From positions 186,001 to 250,000 of the forward strand of contig NZ_FOCV01000002.1 of the NCBI RefSeq assembly GCF_900110205.1: a stretch of 64,000 nucleotides of DNA. The letters run 5' to 3'. A program made the position numbers and the translations under genes. The notes under the pieces were generated by a model, which searched no databases, was not told the origin of the DNA, and worked only from the letters and a program-made list of their open reading frames with translations. Of the stretch, positions 56,473-64,000 are shown in pieces; within the stretch, counting starts at the first letter, position 1; every line of letters starts with the position of its first letter. Source of the stretch: Rhizobium tibeticum. Lineage in GTDB: Bacteria; Pseudomonadota; Alphaproteobacteria; Rhizobiales; Rhizobiaceae.

Positions 56473-57771
56473 TCAGCCGGCGGTCTTGGCGAAACGCGCG
56501 AGCAGCTGGTTGCCTTCATTCTCGATCGTGTCGAAAGCGTCCTTGACGGAGGTTTCGCCCGAGAAAATACGGCCATATTCGCGTTCCATGATTTCGCGGA
56601 TCTGCGGGTAGAAACCGAGGCGATAGCCCTTCGACCATGCGCCGTCCTCCAGCTTCAGCTGCTTGATGCCGACTTCAGCCACCGGCTCCTTGTCGTAGTA
56701 GCCTTCCTTCTTGGCGAGCTCGTAAGCTGCCTCGGTGATTGCGACGTAGCCGGTTGCCTGGTGGTAGAACTTCTGGATCTCGGGCGAGGTCAGGAACTGG
56801 AAGAAGTCCGCAACGCACTTGTTCTCTTCAGCCGACGTGCCCGACATGGCAAAGAGTGCAGCGCCGCCGATGAAGCTATGGGTGCCAGCGCCCTTGATCG
56901 AACCCCAGTACGGCAGGAAGGTTGCCGAGAAGGGCATGGTTGCCGTCTTCTTGAGGCCGCCGAACGAACCCGAGGAACCGATCCAGAGAGCGACCTTGCC
57001 TTCTTCGAAGGGCTTCTGGTTGTCGCTCCAGCCGGCGCCGTAGTACTTGAAGTAGCCTTCGTCAGACCAGGCCTTCAGCTTGTCGAACATCATGATGAGG
57101 TTCGGGTCGGTGACCTTGAGCTTGGTGTCGACGACGCTGTCGTAGCCGTTGTTGTTGGTGGCGAACTGGATGTTGTTGCGCGCGAAGAAGTTCTCGGTGA
57201 ACTCCCAGGTCAGCTGCGACTGGACGAGCGGGATATAGCCGGCGGCCTTGAGCTTCGGCGCGATCGCCTCGAACTCTTCCCAGGTCTTCGGGGCTTCGAC
57301 GCCTGCCTTTTTCAGCGCTTCCGGATTGGTGTACATGATCGGAGCGGAAGAGTTGAAGGGCATGCCGACGAATTTGCCGTCAGCAGCAGCGTAGAAATAG
57401 CGAACACCCGGAATGAAGGCATTGCGGTCGAACTTGTAGCCGGCGTTCTTGATCAGATCTTCGGCCGGAACGACCGCGCCCTTGGCGTTGATGATGGTGG
57501 CAGCACCTGCGTCGAAGACCTGCAGAATGTTCGGCTGCTCGCCGGAGCGGAATGCGGCGATGCCAGCCGCAAGCGCTTCTTCGTAGGTGCCCTTGCTGAC
57601 CGGGGTCATGGCGCAGGCAGACTGCGAAGCGTTGAACTTCTGTGCAACCTCATTGATGACTTCGCCGTTGCGCCCGCCCATGCCGTGCCACCACGTGATG
57701 TTGGTCGCAGCAAAGGACGACGATGCCGAAAAGCTTACGGCCATGGCCGCCATCGAAATTTTCTTGAACAT
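56473..57771 (-). CDS. ugpB: Periplasmic sn-glycerol-3-phosphate-binding protein
   Basis: A 432-residue family 1 solute-binding protein. A signal peptide (MAAMAVSFSASSSFA) precedes the mature start ATNITWWHGMGGRNGEVINE. Conserved substrate-site segments YPFNSSAPIMYTN-like and GWSDNQKPFEEGKVALWIGSSG are present. It captures glycerol-3-phosphate and its diesters. A Pho box lies 76 bp upstream, so phosphate starvation through PhoB should induce ugpBAEC. Confidence 0.95.
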   Translation of the reverse strand: MFKKISMAAMAVSFSASSSFAATNITWWHGMGGRNGEVINEVAQKFNASQSACAMTPVSKGTYEEALAAGIAAFRSGEQPNILQVFDAGAATIINAKGAVVPAEDLIKNAGYKFDRNAFIPGVRYFYAAADGKFVGMPFNSSAPIMYTNPEALKKAGVEAPKTWEEFEAIAPKLKAAGYIPLVQSQLTWEFTENFFARNNIQFATNNNGYDSVVDTKLKVTDPNLIMMFDKLKAWSDEGYFKYYGAGWSDNQKPFEEGKVALWIGSSGSFGGLKKTATMPFSATFLPYWGSIKGAGTHSFIGGAALFAMSGTSAEENKCVADFFQFLTSPEIQKFYHQATGYVAITEAAYELAKKEGYYDKEPVAEVGIKQLKLEDGAWSKGYRLGFYPQIREIMEREYGRIFSGETSVKDAFDTIENEGNQLLARFAKTAG

Positions 57772-57846
57772 GGCTAATCCCTCTCCACCAGTTATTGGGG
57801 TGAGGAGTGCAATAGAGGCCTTCCATGACGCCTCCTTAATGGTTTG

Positions 57847-57864
57847 ATGACAGGAGTGTTACAT
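57847..57864 (-). promoter_or_regulatory. Pho box upstream of ugpB
   Basis: On the minus strand ATGTAAC-ACTC-CTGTCAT: the second heptamer matches the PhoB consensus CTGTCAT at all seven positions, the first at about four, with the correct four-base spacer. It sits 76 bp before the ugpB start codon and fits the PhoB dependence of ugp operons. Confidence 0.7.
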
Positions 57865-57896
57865 CGATGGCTTTTTGCACACGATTGCAATCGGCA

Positions 57897-58265
57897 TCAG
57901 AAGGCGTTCGGAAGATGGCGAGGCAAGCGGCCCGGCAGGATGGCCACGATATCGTAACGCTTCGAAAGCACAGCATAATCGCGTTGGCGCGCCAACCACA
58001 GATCGCTGGCCGCTCTGATCCGATTTTGTGCCGTTCACGGCGCTGCGTCGATGGCGCTCATCTCCTCGCGACGCACCTTCACTTCCACGAATATCGCCAG
58101 ATTGCGCTTGCGTGCAACGATGTCGATCTCACCAAGCTTGGTGCAAGAGCGAAGGGCGACGATTCGACAACCCTTCAGCATGAGGTAGAGAGCAGCCAAA
58201 TACTCGGGAGACATGGCCCCGCCAAGCGCCTTACGGCGGTCGGTCGCGGCAGCCCTATCGCCCAT
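57897..58265 (-). pseudogene. yraN: YraN/UPF0102 nuclease-fold protein with internal in-frame stop
   Basis: The restriction-endonuclease-like YraN family, about 123 codons. The first 76 residues are typical ([39 protein letters not shown]). A TGA at 58035-58037 then interrupts the frame. The same frame continues without further break to the expected C-terminus (NRIRAASDLWLARQR, RYDIVAILPGRLPRHLPNAF) and a TGA at 57897-57899. So a single nonsense change, not a frameshift, separates the two halves. It overlaps the rsmI stop by 11 bp. Truncated at 76 residues the protein lacks its last third. Confidence 0.8.
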
Positions 58266-59175
58266 CGCCGCCCTTCATGTCGAGAAGCCGTTGGTAGAGT
58301 CCCTTCTTGGAAAGACCCGTCAGCCGCGACGCTTCCGCGGCGGCCTTGGAGGTCGGCAGGATCCTGGCTAGGTCGGTCAGGATCGCATCGACATCCGCGG
58401 CTTCGACCGGGCGCTCCGGTGGCGGACCAATGACAAGCACGATCTCGCCTTTGACGCTGTCGACATCGGCATAATGTGCAGCAAGCTCCGCCAGCGTACC
58501 GCGCCGAAACTCCTCGTAGGTCTTGGTCAGTTCGCGACAGACGGAGGCCACGCGATCACCGCCGAGCACATCGGCGGCAGCGGCCAGCGTTGCCGCTATG
58601 CGATGCGGCGATTCAAAGAACATCAGTGTTGCGGAAACGGCTACGAACTCAGCCAGACGATCGCGACGCGCCTTGTCTTTGGTCGGCAGAAAACCGGCGA
58701 AGAGAAAGGCATCGTTGGGCAGGCCGGAGCCAACCAGAGCGGCAAGCGGGGCGGACGCACCGGGAATGGGCACGACGCGATAACCTGCCTCGATGGCGCT
58801 CTGTGCGAGACGATAGCCGGGGTCTGAGACCAGGGGCGTCCCTGCGTCAGATACAAGAGCGACGGATTTGCCGGCCTCCAGCGCCTGCATCAGTCGCGGG
58901 CCAGCCTCCTCGGCATTGTGCTCGTGATAGGCGTAGGGGCGGTTCTGAATGCCGTAGCGGTCCAGCAGCACGCGGGTGACGCGCGTGTCCTCGCAGGCCA
59001 GCACATCGGCACCGGCAAGCGTTTCCAGTGCGCGCAAGGTGATGTCGCCGAGATTGCCGATCGGCGTTGCGACGAGATACAGCGCCGGCTCCAATGGCCG
59101 TGCCGGAATGGACATATTGTGCAGGCGGAAGCTGCGTTGCCTGCCGCCTTCGGCCATCACATCGTCGTTGCTCAA
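58255..59175 (-). CDS. rsmI: 16S rRNA 2'-O-ribose C1402 methyltransferase
   Basis: A 306-residue SAM-dependent enzyme of the tetrapyrrole-methylase fold modifying C1402 of 16S rRNA. Motifs: [60 protein letters not shown] and [11 protein letters not shown]. The frame opens at TTG 59175 with GGAAGTACC upstream; an ATG at 59157 is an alternative. It is followed directly by yraN and is divergent from dnaN (252-bp gap). Confidence 0.93.
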   Translation of the reverse strand: MSNDDVMAEGGRQRSFRLHNMSIPARPLEPALYLVATPIGNLGDITLRALETLAGADVLACEDTRVTRVLLDRYGIQNRPYAYHEHNAEEAGPRLMQALEAGKSVALVSDAGTPLVSDPGYRLAQSAIEAGYRVVPIPGASAPLAALVGSGLPNDAFLFAGFLPTKDKARRDRLAEFVAVSATLMFFESPHRIAATLAAAADVLGGDRVASVCRELTKTYEEFRRGTLAELAAHYADVDSVKGEIVLVIGPPPERPVEAADVDAILTDLARILPTSKAAAEASRLTGLSKKGLYQRLLDMKGGDGR

Positions 59176-59427
59176 GGTACTTCCACTTTCTTTGGCTTCG
59201 CGCCTTTATGGGCGAGGCCTTGCAGTTCGGCAAGGCCGCTGCAATTTCTGTGAGCATTGCGCGGGAAAACGGCAATTGCATCGACGCTTCCGTTTGCGCC
59301 TCTTGCAATCCGTCGCAAAATTCTGCCATTTTGCCTGTCCACTCTCCGGTCCCTTTTGGGCAAAAGCATTCCTTGCGGCGCGCGACATGCGCGCCCAAGC
59401 AGTAACGGTCGAAAGCGGTAGCATCCC

Positions 59428-60546
59428 ATGCGTATTACAATTGAGCGGTCCAACCTTTTGAAGTCGCTGAACCACGTGCATCGCGTGGTCGAACGCCGGA
59501 ACACAATCCCGATCCTGTCCAACATCCTGCTGCGTGCCGACGGCCAGAACCTGGACATGAAGGCAACCGACCTAGACCTCGAAGTGACCGAGGCGACGCC
59601 TGCCAACGTCGAACAGGCGGGCGCAACGACCGTTCCCGCGCATCTTCTTTACGACATCGTGCGCAAGCTGCCGGACGGTTCTGAAGTGCTGCTTGCGACC
59701 AGCACCGACGGCGGCTCGATGACGGTTCAGTCCGGCCGCTCCAAGTTCTCGCTGCAGTGCCTGCCGGAATCCGACTTCCCCGATCTCACCGCCGGCACCT
59801 TCAGCCATACCTTCAAGCTGAAGGCGACCGACCTCAAGATGCTGATCGATCGCACGCAGTTCGCGATCTCGACCGAGGAAACCCGCTACTATCTGAACGG
59901 CATTTTCTTCCACACCATCGAAAGCAAGGGCGACCTGAAGCTGCGCGCCGTTGCAACCGACGGCCACCGCCTCGCCCGGGCCGACGTGGATGCGCCATCA
60001 GGCTCGGAAGGCATGCCCGGCATCATCATCCCGCGCAAGACCGTGGGCGAGTTGCAGAAGCTTGTCGATGTACCCGACGCGATTGTGACCGTCGAAGTTT
60101 CCGACGCCAAGATCCGTCTCAGCATCGGCTCGATCGTCATGACCTCGAAGCTGATCGACGGCACGTTCCCCGATTACCAACGCGTCATCCCGACCAACAA
60201 TGACAAGGAAATGCGGGTCGACTGCACGACCTTCGCGCAGGCCGTCGACCGCGTCTCGACCATCTCCTCCGAGCGTGGCCGCGCGGTCAAGCTCGCCCTC
60301 TCAGACGGCCAGCTACTACTCACCGTCAACAACCCGGATTCCGGCAGTGCGACCGAAGAAGTCGCGGTCGGCTACGACACAGACGCCATGGAAATCGGCT
60401 TCAACGCGAAGTACCTGCTCGACATCACGGCGCAGCTTTCGGGCGACGAAGCGATCTTCCTGCTCGCCGATGCCGGCTCGCCAACGCTCATTCGCGACAC
60501 GGCCGGTGACGACGCTCTCTATGTGCTGATGCCGATGCGCGTCTAG
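59428..60546 (+). CDS. dnaN: DNA polymerase III beta subunit (sliding clamp)
   Basis: A 372-residue clamp that forms a ring around DNA as a head-to-tail dimer. Three repeated beta-clamp domains can be delimited: 1-120 (starting ITIERSNLLKSLNHV), 125-245 (FKLKATDLKMLIDRTQFAIS) and 250-372 (VDCTTFAQAVDRVSTIS), ending DALYVLMPMRV. It is not next to dnaA, as is normal for this group. Confidence 0.97.
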   Translation: MRITIERSNLLKSLNHVHRVVERRNTIPILSNILLRADGQNLDMKATDLDLEVTEATPANVEQAGATTVPAHLLYDIVRKLPDGSEVLLATSTDGGSMTVQSGRSKFSLQCLPESDFPDLTAGTFSHTFKLKATDLKMLIDRTQFAISTEETRYYLNGIFFHTIESKGDLKLRAVATDGHRLARADVDAPSGSEGMPGIIIPRKTVGELQKLVDVPDAIVTVEVSDAKIRLSIGSIVMTSKLIDGTFPDYQRVIPTNNDKEMRVDCTTFAQAVDRVSTISSERGRAVKLALSDGQLLLTVNNPDSGSATEEVAVGYDTDAMEIGFNAKYLLDITAQLSGDEAIFLLADAGSPTLIRDTAGDDALYVLMPMRV

Positions 60547-60661
60547 GCGCGCGTCGTATTTACTACGCAAATTTTGTCAATTGCGACGTCGGGTCTTGTT
60601 TTTCGTGCCGACTGGCCGCAATTAGGGACCGGGCTGCTGGTTGCATATCTAGGAGGACGGC

Positions 60662-61255
60662 ATGGCGTTGCGCCTGAAGGAACGGCTGGGCAAGAAGTTC
60701 GATGAGGAGATCCGCTTCTTCAAGGGAATGATGCAGGGGCCGAAGACCGTCGGTTCGATCGTTCCCACCTCTTCCATCACCGCGCGCAAAATGGCGAGCG
60801 TCGTCAACCTTCACTCGGGCTTGCCGGTTCTCGAGCTTGGACCCGGCACCGGGGCGATCACCAAGGCAATCCTCGGGCGCGGGGTAAAGCCGGAAAATCT
60901 GGTCGCCGTCGAGTATTCGACGGATTTCTACGAGCACCTGGTCCGGCTCTATCCAGGCGTGAACTTCATCAATGGCGATGCGTTCAACCTCGACAAGACG
61001 CTCGGTGACCTGAAGGGTCAGACCTTCGATTCCGTCGTTTCCGCCGTTCCGCTCCTGAACTTCCCGATGCAGGCGCGCATCGCGCTTTTGGAAAGCCTGC
61101 TCGACCGCCTGCCGGCGGGCCGGCCTGTCGTGCAGATTTCCTACGGCCCGGTGTCGCCGATCATTGCCCGGCCGGATCGCTATCACATCCAGCACTTCGA
61201 CTTCATCGTTCGCAACATCCCGCCGGCGCAGCTCTGGATCTACCGGCGCGGCTGA
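60662..61255 (+). CDS. pmtA: Phospholipid N-methyltransferase
   Basis: A 197-residue SAM-dependent enzyme methylating phosphatidylethanolamine stepwise to phosphatidylcholine, a membrane lipid required for legume symbiosis in rhizobia. Motif I is VLELGPGTGAITKAIL, and the N-terminus RLKERLGKKFDEEIRFFKGM matches Sinorhizobium-type PmtA, with which it also shares length. CTAGGAGGACGGC precedes the ATG. It heads a run of closely spaced genes with the histidine phosphatase and pyrF. Confidence 0.95.
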   Translation: MALRLKERLGKKFDEEIRFFKGMMQGPKTVGSIVPTSSITARKMASVVNLHSGLPVLELGPGTGAITKAILGRGVKPENLVAVEYSTDFYEHLVRLYPGVNFINGDAFNLDKTLGDLKGQTFDSVVSAVPLLNFPMQARIALLESLLDRLPAGRPVVQISYGPVSPIIARPDRYHIQHFDFIVRNIPPAQLWIYRRG

Positions 61256-61260
61256 ACCCG

Positions 61261-61848
61261 GTGCTTGGCCTCTACATCACCCATCCGCAAGTGACGATCG
61301 ATCCGGCCGTTCCCGTGCCCAAATGGGGATTGTCGGAGATGGGTGCCGCGCGCACCCGCAAGGCAGCCGAAAGCAGTTGGGTACCGCAACTGCGGCGCAT
61401 CGTTTCCAGCGACGAGACGAAAGCGATCGAGACCGCGGAGATCCTTGCCGTCGCTGCAGGGGTGCCCGTCGAGATCGTCCACGGCATGCACGAGAACGAC
61501 CGCTCGGCCACCGGTTTCCTGCCGCCGCCGGAATTCGAGAAGGCGGCCGACTGGTTCTTTGCGCATCCCGAAGAGAGCTTCAGAGGTTGGGAACGGGCAA
61601 TCGATGCCCAACGGCGGATCGTATCGGCCGTCACCGATGTCCTCGCTTGGCATGACCCCGCCCTGCCCATTGCATTCGTGGGCCACGGAGGCGTGGGAAC
61701 CTTGCTGAAGTGCTATTTGCAGGGCCGCCCGATCCGGCGCGACGGCGACCAGCCGGGAGGCGGCGGCAATCTCTACTGTTTCAGCCTTGCGGATCGGCGC
61801 CCATCGTGCGACTGGACGACTATCGAAGAGTGGCGGGGATGGATGTGA
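61261..61848 (+). CDS. Histidine phosphatase superfamily protein
   Basis: A 195-residue phosphoglycerate-mutase-like protein starting with GTG, 5 bp after pmtA. The motif at the start is LYITHPQV, where the family has RHG: the phospho-acceptor His is kept but the preceding Arg is Thr. A second catalytic His lies in [13 protein letters not shown]. The altered motif suggests reduced or altered phosphatase activity. The target is unknown. Confidence 0.8.
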   Translation: MLGLYITHPQVTIDPAVPVPKWGLSEMGAARTRKAAESSWVPQLRRIVSSDETKAIETAEILAVAAGVPVEIVHGMHENDRSATGFLPPPEFEKAADWFFAHPEESFRGWERAIDAQRRIVSAVTDVLAWHDPALPIAFVGHGGVGTLLKCYLQGRPIRRDGDQPGGGGNLYCFSLADRRPSCDWTTIEEWRGWM

Positions 61849-61849
61849 C

Positions 61850-62545
61850 ATGGATGCACGCGAGCGGCTGATCGTCGGGCTGGATGTTCCAACGCTTGGC
61901 GAGGCTGAGAAGATCGTCGCTATGCTTGGCGACGACGTCGTTTTCTACAAGATCGGCTATCAGCTTGCCTTTGCCGGCGGCCTGGAATTTGCGCGCGACC
62001 TTGCCAAGAGCGGCAAGAAGATCTTCCTCGACATGAAGCTGCTCGACATCGACAACACGGTCGCCTCAGGCGTCGAGAACATCGTCAAGATGGGGATGTC
62101 GATGCTGACGCTGCACGCCTATCCGAAGGCGATGAAAGCTGCGGTCGAGGCCGCCAAGGGATCCGAGCTCTGCTTGCTCGGCGTGACCGTGCTGACGTCG
62201 ATGGATGAGCAAGACCTGATCGCGGCTGGTTACGAGTATGATCCCCATACCCTCGTGCTGCGCCGCGCCGAACAAGCGCACCTTGCCGGCATGGGCGGCA
62301 TCGTCTGCTCCGCCGAGGAAGCGTCCGCCGTCCGCAAGATCATCGGCCCCGATATGGCGCTTGTCACACCGGGCATCCGCCCCGCCGGCAGCGACAAGGG
62401 CGACCAGAAACGCGTGATGACGCCGGCCGCGGCACTGAAGGCCGGCTCCAGCCATCTCGTCGTCGCCCGCCCGATCGTCAAGGCTGCTGATCCCAAGGAA
62501 GCGGCTCGGGCAATCCTCGCCGAAATGTCGGCGGCCCTTCAATAA
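61850..62545 (+). CDS. pyrF: Orotidine 5'-phosphate decarboxylase
   Basis: A 231-residue TIM-barrel enzyme making UMP. It shows [17 protein letters not shown], the catalytic [11 protein letters not shown] (Asp, Lys, Asp) and TPGIRPAG as phosphate loop. It begins 1 bp after the histidine phosphatase stop (TGACATG) and is followed 24 bp on by the DUF1330 gene. Confidence 0.96.
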   Translation: MDARERLIVGLDVPTLGEAEKIVAMLGDDVVFYKIGYQLAFAGGLEFARDLAKSGKKIFLDMKLLDIDNTVASGVENIVKMGMSMLTLHAYPKAMKAAVEAAKGSELCLLGVTVLTSMDEQDLIAAGYEYDPHTLVLRRAEQAHLAGMGGIVCSAEEASAVRKIIGPDMALVTPGIRPAGSDKGDQKRVMTPAAALKAGSSHLVVARPIVKAADPKEAARAILAEMSAALQ

Positions 62546-62569
62546 TCAACCGAGCCAGGGAGCATTGAG

Positions 62570-62857
62570 ATGGCAAAAGGATACTGGATCGCACGCGTCG
62601 ATGTTCGCGAGACCGAGCGCTACAAGGACTATGTTGCGGCCGCCAAGCCGGCCTTCGAGAAGTATGGCGCCAACTTTCTCGCCCGCGGCGGCGCGATCAC
62701 CGAGCTCGAGGGCAAGGCGCGGGCGCGCAACGTCGTGATCGAATTCCCCTCGATGCAGCACGCCGTCGATTGCTACAATTCGCCGGAATACCAGATCGCC
62801 GCCAAAATCCGCCAGGAAATCGCTGATGCCGAGATGGTCGTCGTCGAAGGCATCTGA
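62570..62857 (+). CDS. DUF1330 family protein
   Basis: A 95-residue small protein of the dimeric alpha+beta barrel type. Family pattern: KGYWIARVDVRETERYKDYV, ARGGAITELEGKARARNVVI, DCYNSPEYQ. The function is unknown in the family. It is placed in a pyrF operon, as in many rhizobia. CCAGGGAGCATTGAG precedes the ATG. Confidence 0.92.
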   Translation: MAKGYWIARVDVRETERYKDYVAAAKPAFEKYGANFLARGGAITELEGKARARNVVIEFPSMQHAVDCYNSPEYQIAAKIRQEIADAEMVVVEGI

Positions 62858-62881
62858 GGCAAATTTTCGGCCCTGAGAACT

Positions 62882-62911
62882 GCGGCGCGATGGCCCTTTT
62901 CGTCGCGCCGC
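62882..62911. terminator. GC-rich hairpin after DUF1330
   Basis: GCGGCGCGA (62882-62890) with TCGCGCCGC (62903-62911), a 9-bp stem with a 12-base loop. No T-run follows, so termination efficiency is doubtful. Confidence 0.45.
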
Positions 62912-62969
62912 GATTGGTCTAAGACGAAACCAGATCGATCACACAACTGAGCCTTTCGAGGAGCCTGTC

Positions 62970-63950
62970 ATGACCCTTGCCAACCTGCCGCCACTCGTCA
63001 CCGTGTTCGGAGGGTCCGGCTTCATCGGCAGGCATATCGTGCGCACGCTCGCAAAGCGCGGCTACCGCATCCGCGTTGCCGTTCGCCGCCCGGATCTCGC
63101 CGGCTTCCTGCAGCCGCTCGGCAATGTCGGGCAGATATCCTTCGTCCAGGCGAACCTGCGCTACCGCAACTCCGTCGATCGCGCCGTCGAAGGCGCCGAC
63201 TACGTCGTCAACTGCGTCGGCATCCTGCACGAAGCGGGCCGCAACTCGTTCGAGGCAGTTCAGGAATTCGGCGCCCGTGCCGTCGCTGAAGCGGCCCGCG
63301 CCGTCGGCGCCAAGCTGATCCACATCTCGGCGATCGGCGCGCACGCGCATTCCGACTCCGGATACGCCCGCACCAAGGGTCGCGCCGAAGCAGCGATCCA
63401 CGCGATCAAGCCGGATGCCATCATCTACCGTCCATCAGTCGTCTTCGGTCCCGAGGACAGCTTCTTCAACAAATTTGCCGACATGGCGCGCATCGCACCC
63501 GTTCTGCCACTGATCGGCGGCGGCAAAACGAAATTCCAGCCGGTCTACGTCGTGGACGTTGCCGAAGCCGTTGCCAAGGCTGTGGAGGGCACGGTGGCCG
63601 CGGGCGAAGTCTACGAGCTTGGCGGACCTGAAGTGCTGACGTTCCGTGAATGTCTCGAGATCATGCTCAAGGCAACCTGGCGCAAGAATCGTTTGGTTTC
63701 GATCCCCTTCGGCATCGCGTCGCTCATCGGCAGCATCGCCTCGCTCGTTCCGTTCATCACACCGCCGATCACGGCCGACCAGGTGCGCCTGCTGAAGAAG
63801 GACAATATTGTTTCGAAGGACGCGGAAGCCGAAGACCGTACCTTGAAGGGCATCGGCGTCACACCAACCCTGGTGAGTTCGGTCATTGGTTCGTATCTCG
63901 TGCAGTATCGTCCGCACGGTCAGTATACCGGATCAGGCAAGGCCGCCTGA
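62970..63950 (+). CDS. NAD(P)-binding protein of the complex I NDUFA9 family
   Basis: A 326-residue atypical SDR: VTVFGGSGFIGRHIVRTLAKRG is the Rossmann motif, GADYVVNCVGIL and YRPSVVFGPEDSFFNKFA are NDUFA9 family features, and the C-terminus has GVTPTLVSSVIGSYLVQYRPHGQY. The mitochondrial homologue is an accessory subunit of respiratory complex I; the bacterial proteins are free-standing and their role is unclear. GAGGAGCCTGTC precedes the ATG. Confidence 0.92.
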   Translation: MTLANLPPLVTVFGGSGFIGRHIVRTLAKRGYRIRVAVRRPDLAGFLQPLGNVGQISFVQANLRYRNSVDRAVEGADYVVNCVGILHEAGRNSFEAVQEFGARAVAEAARAVGAKLIHISAIGAHAHSDSGYARTKGRAEAAIHAIKPDAIIYRPSVVFGPEDSFFNKFADMARIAPVLPLIGGGKTKFQPVYVVDVAEAVAKAVEGTVAAGEVYELGGPEVLTFRECLEIMLKATWRKNRLVSIPFGIASLIGSIASLVPFITPPITADQVRLLKKDNIVSKDAEAEDRTLKGIGVTPTLVSSVIGSYLVQYRPHGQYTGSGKAA

Positions 63951-64000
63951 GGGCATCCTACTCCCCAGCATACCACGCCGCTCGCGATCTTCGCGGGCGG

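Noticed and set aside
56398..57777. 459-codon frame antisense to ugpB
   Set aside because: A shadow of ugpB, which has a signal peptide, conserved motifs and operon context.
1..64000. tRNA, rRNA, CRISPR arrays, insertion sequences, prophage genes
   Set aside because: Intergenic regions were read for cloverleaf ends, regular repeats, transposase or integrase sequences; none was found.

Overview
The window reads as chromosomal DNA of an alphaproteobacterium of the Rhizobiales, most like Sinorhizobium/Ensifer. The evidence is high-GC coding DNA, the dnaA - rpsT - enoyl-CoA hydratase - mutM - ubiE - ubiB block known from the S. meliloti chromosome, a PmtA phospholipid N-methyltransferase, a fhuA2-fhuF-fhuP-like iron set, choline-sulfatase, and the rsmI - yraN - (gshB - yifB) housekeeping order. 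No rRNA, tRNA, CRISPR array, insertion sequence or prophage was recognised.

Layout. 1-6.4 kb: a GcvA-like LysR regulator and a hydroxamate-siderophore unit (TonB receptor broken by two frameshifts, FhuF reductase, periplasmic binding protein), then a saccharopine-dehydrogenase-like enzyme. 6.4-13.6 kb: dnaA, rpsT, enoyl-CoA hydratase, mutM, ubiE, ubiB. 13.6-31.3 kb: an accessory block that sits where coaBC would be expected to follow ubiB. It begins with a 7.4-kb operon-like cluster best read as an ergothioneine catabolic pathway: an ammonia-lyase-fold protein without the MIO triad, a urocanase homologue without the classical cysteine, a DUF917 protein, a hydantoinase and an N-carbamoyl-amino-acid hydrolase, followed by a DMT-type transporter. 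The block continues with three LysR regulators and their partners (MFS exporter, SDR enzymes, NmrA-like protein) and a PepSY/DUF2946 pair. 31.3-43.5 kb: coaBC, a class II glutamine amidotransferase, pirin, a tiny SD-sequestered ORF with its own terminator, a GntR regulator with a perfect 31-bp palindromic operator and its MFS partner, an S10 peptidase, otsB-otsA and a LysR/choline-sulfatase pair. 43.5-51.3 kb: a decayed Mop/TOBE gene, TrmO-like protein, prfC, dut, GNAT, an Lrp/DMT pair, dps, LysE and cysK. 51.3-64 kb: a yifB remnant, gshB, a cupin gene, the ugpBAEC glycerol-3-phosphate transporter behind a Pho box, yraN with an in-frame stop, rsmI, dnaN, pmtA, a histidine phosphatase, pyrF, DUF1330 and an NDUFA9-like protein.

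How the genes work together. The ergothioneine cluster would turn ergothioneine into thiourocanate plus trimethylamine, then a thiohydantoin, a hydantoin, N-carbamoyl-glutamate and finally glutamate, supplying carbon, nitrogen and sulfur. Iron (FhuA/FhuF/FhuP, PepSY), phosphate (Pho-box ugp), osmoprotectant (choline sulfate, trehalose) and redox/sulfur (cysK, gshB) functions round out a soil- and rhizosphere-adapted gene set. Six genes are broken (TonB receptor, TfoX-like, Mop, yraN, yifB) or run into a broken neighbour (trmO-like). Several of the lesions are single-base losses, so sequencing error must be excluded before calling decay.
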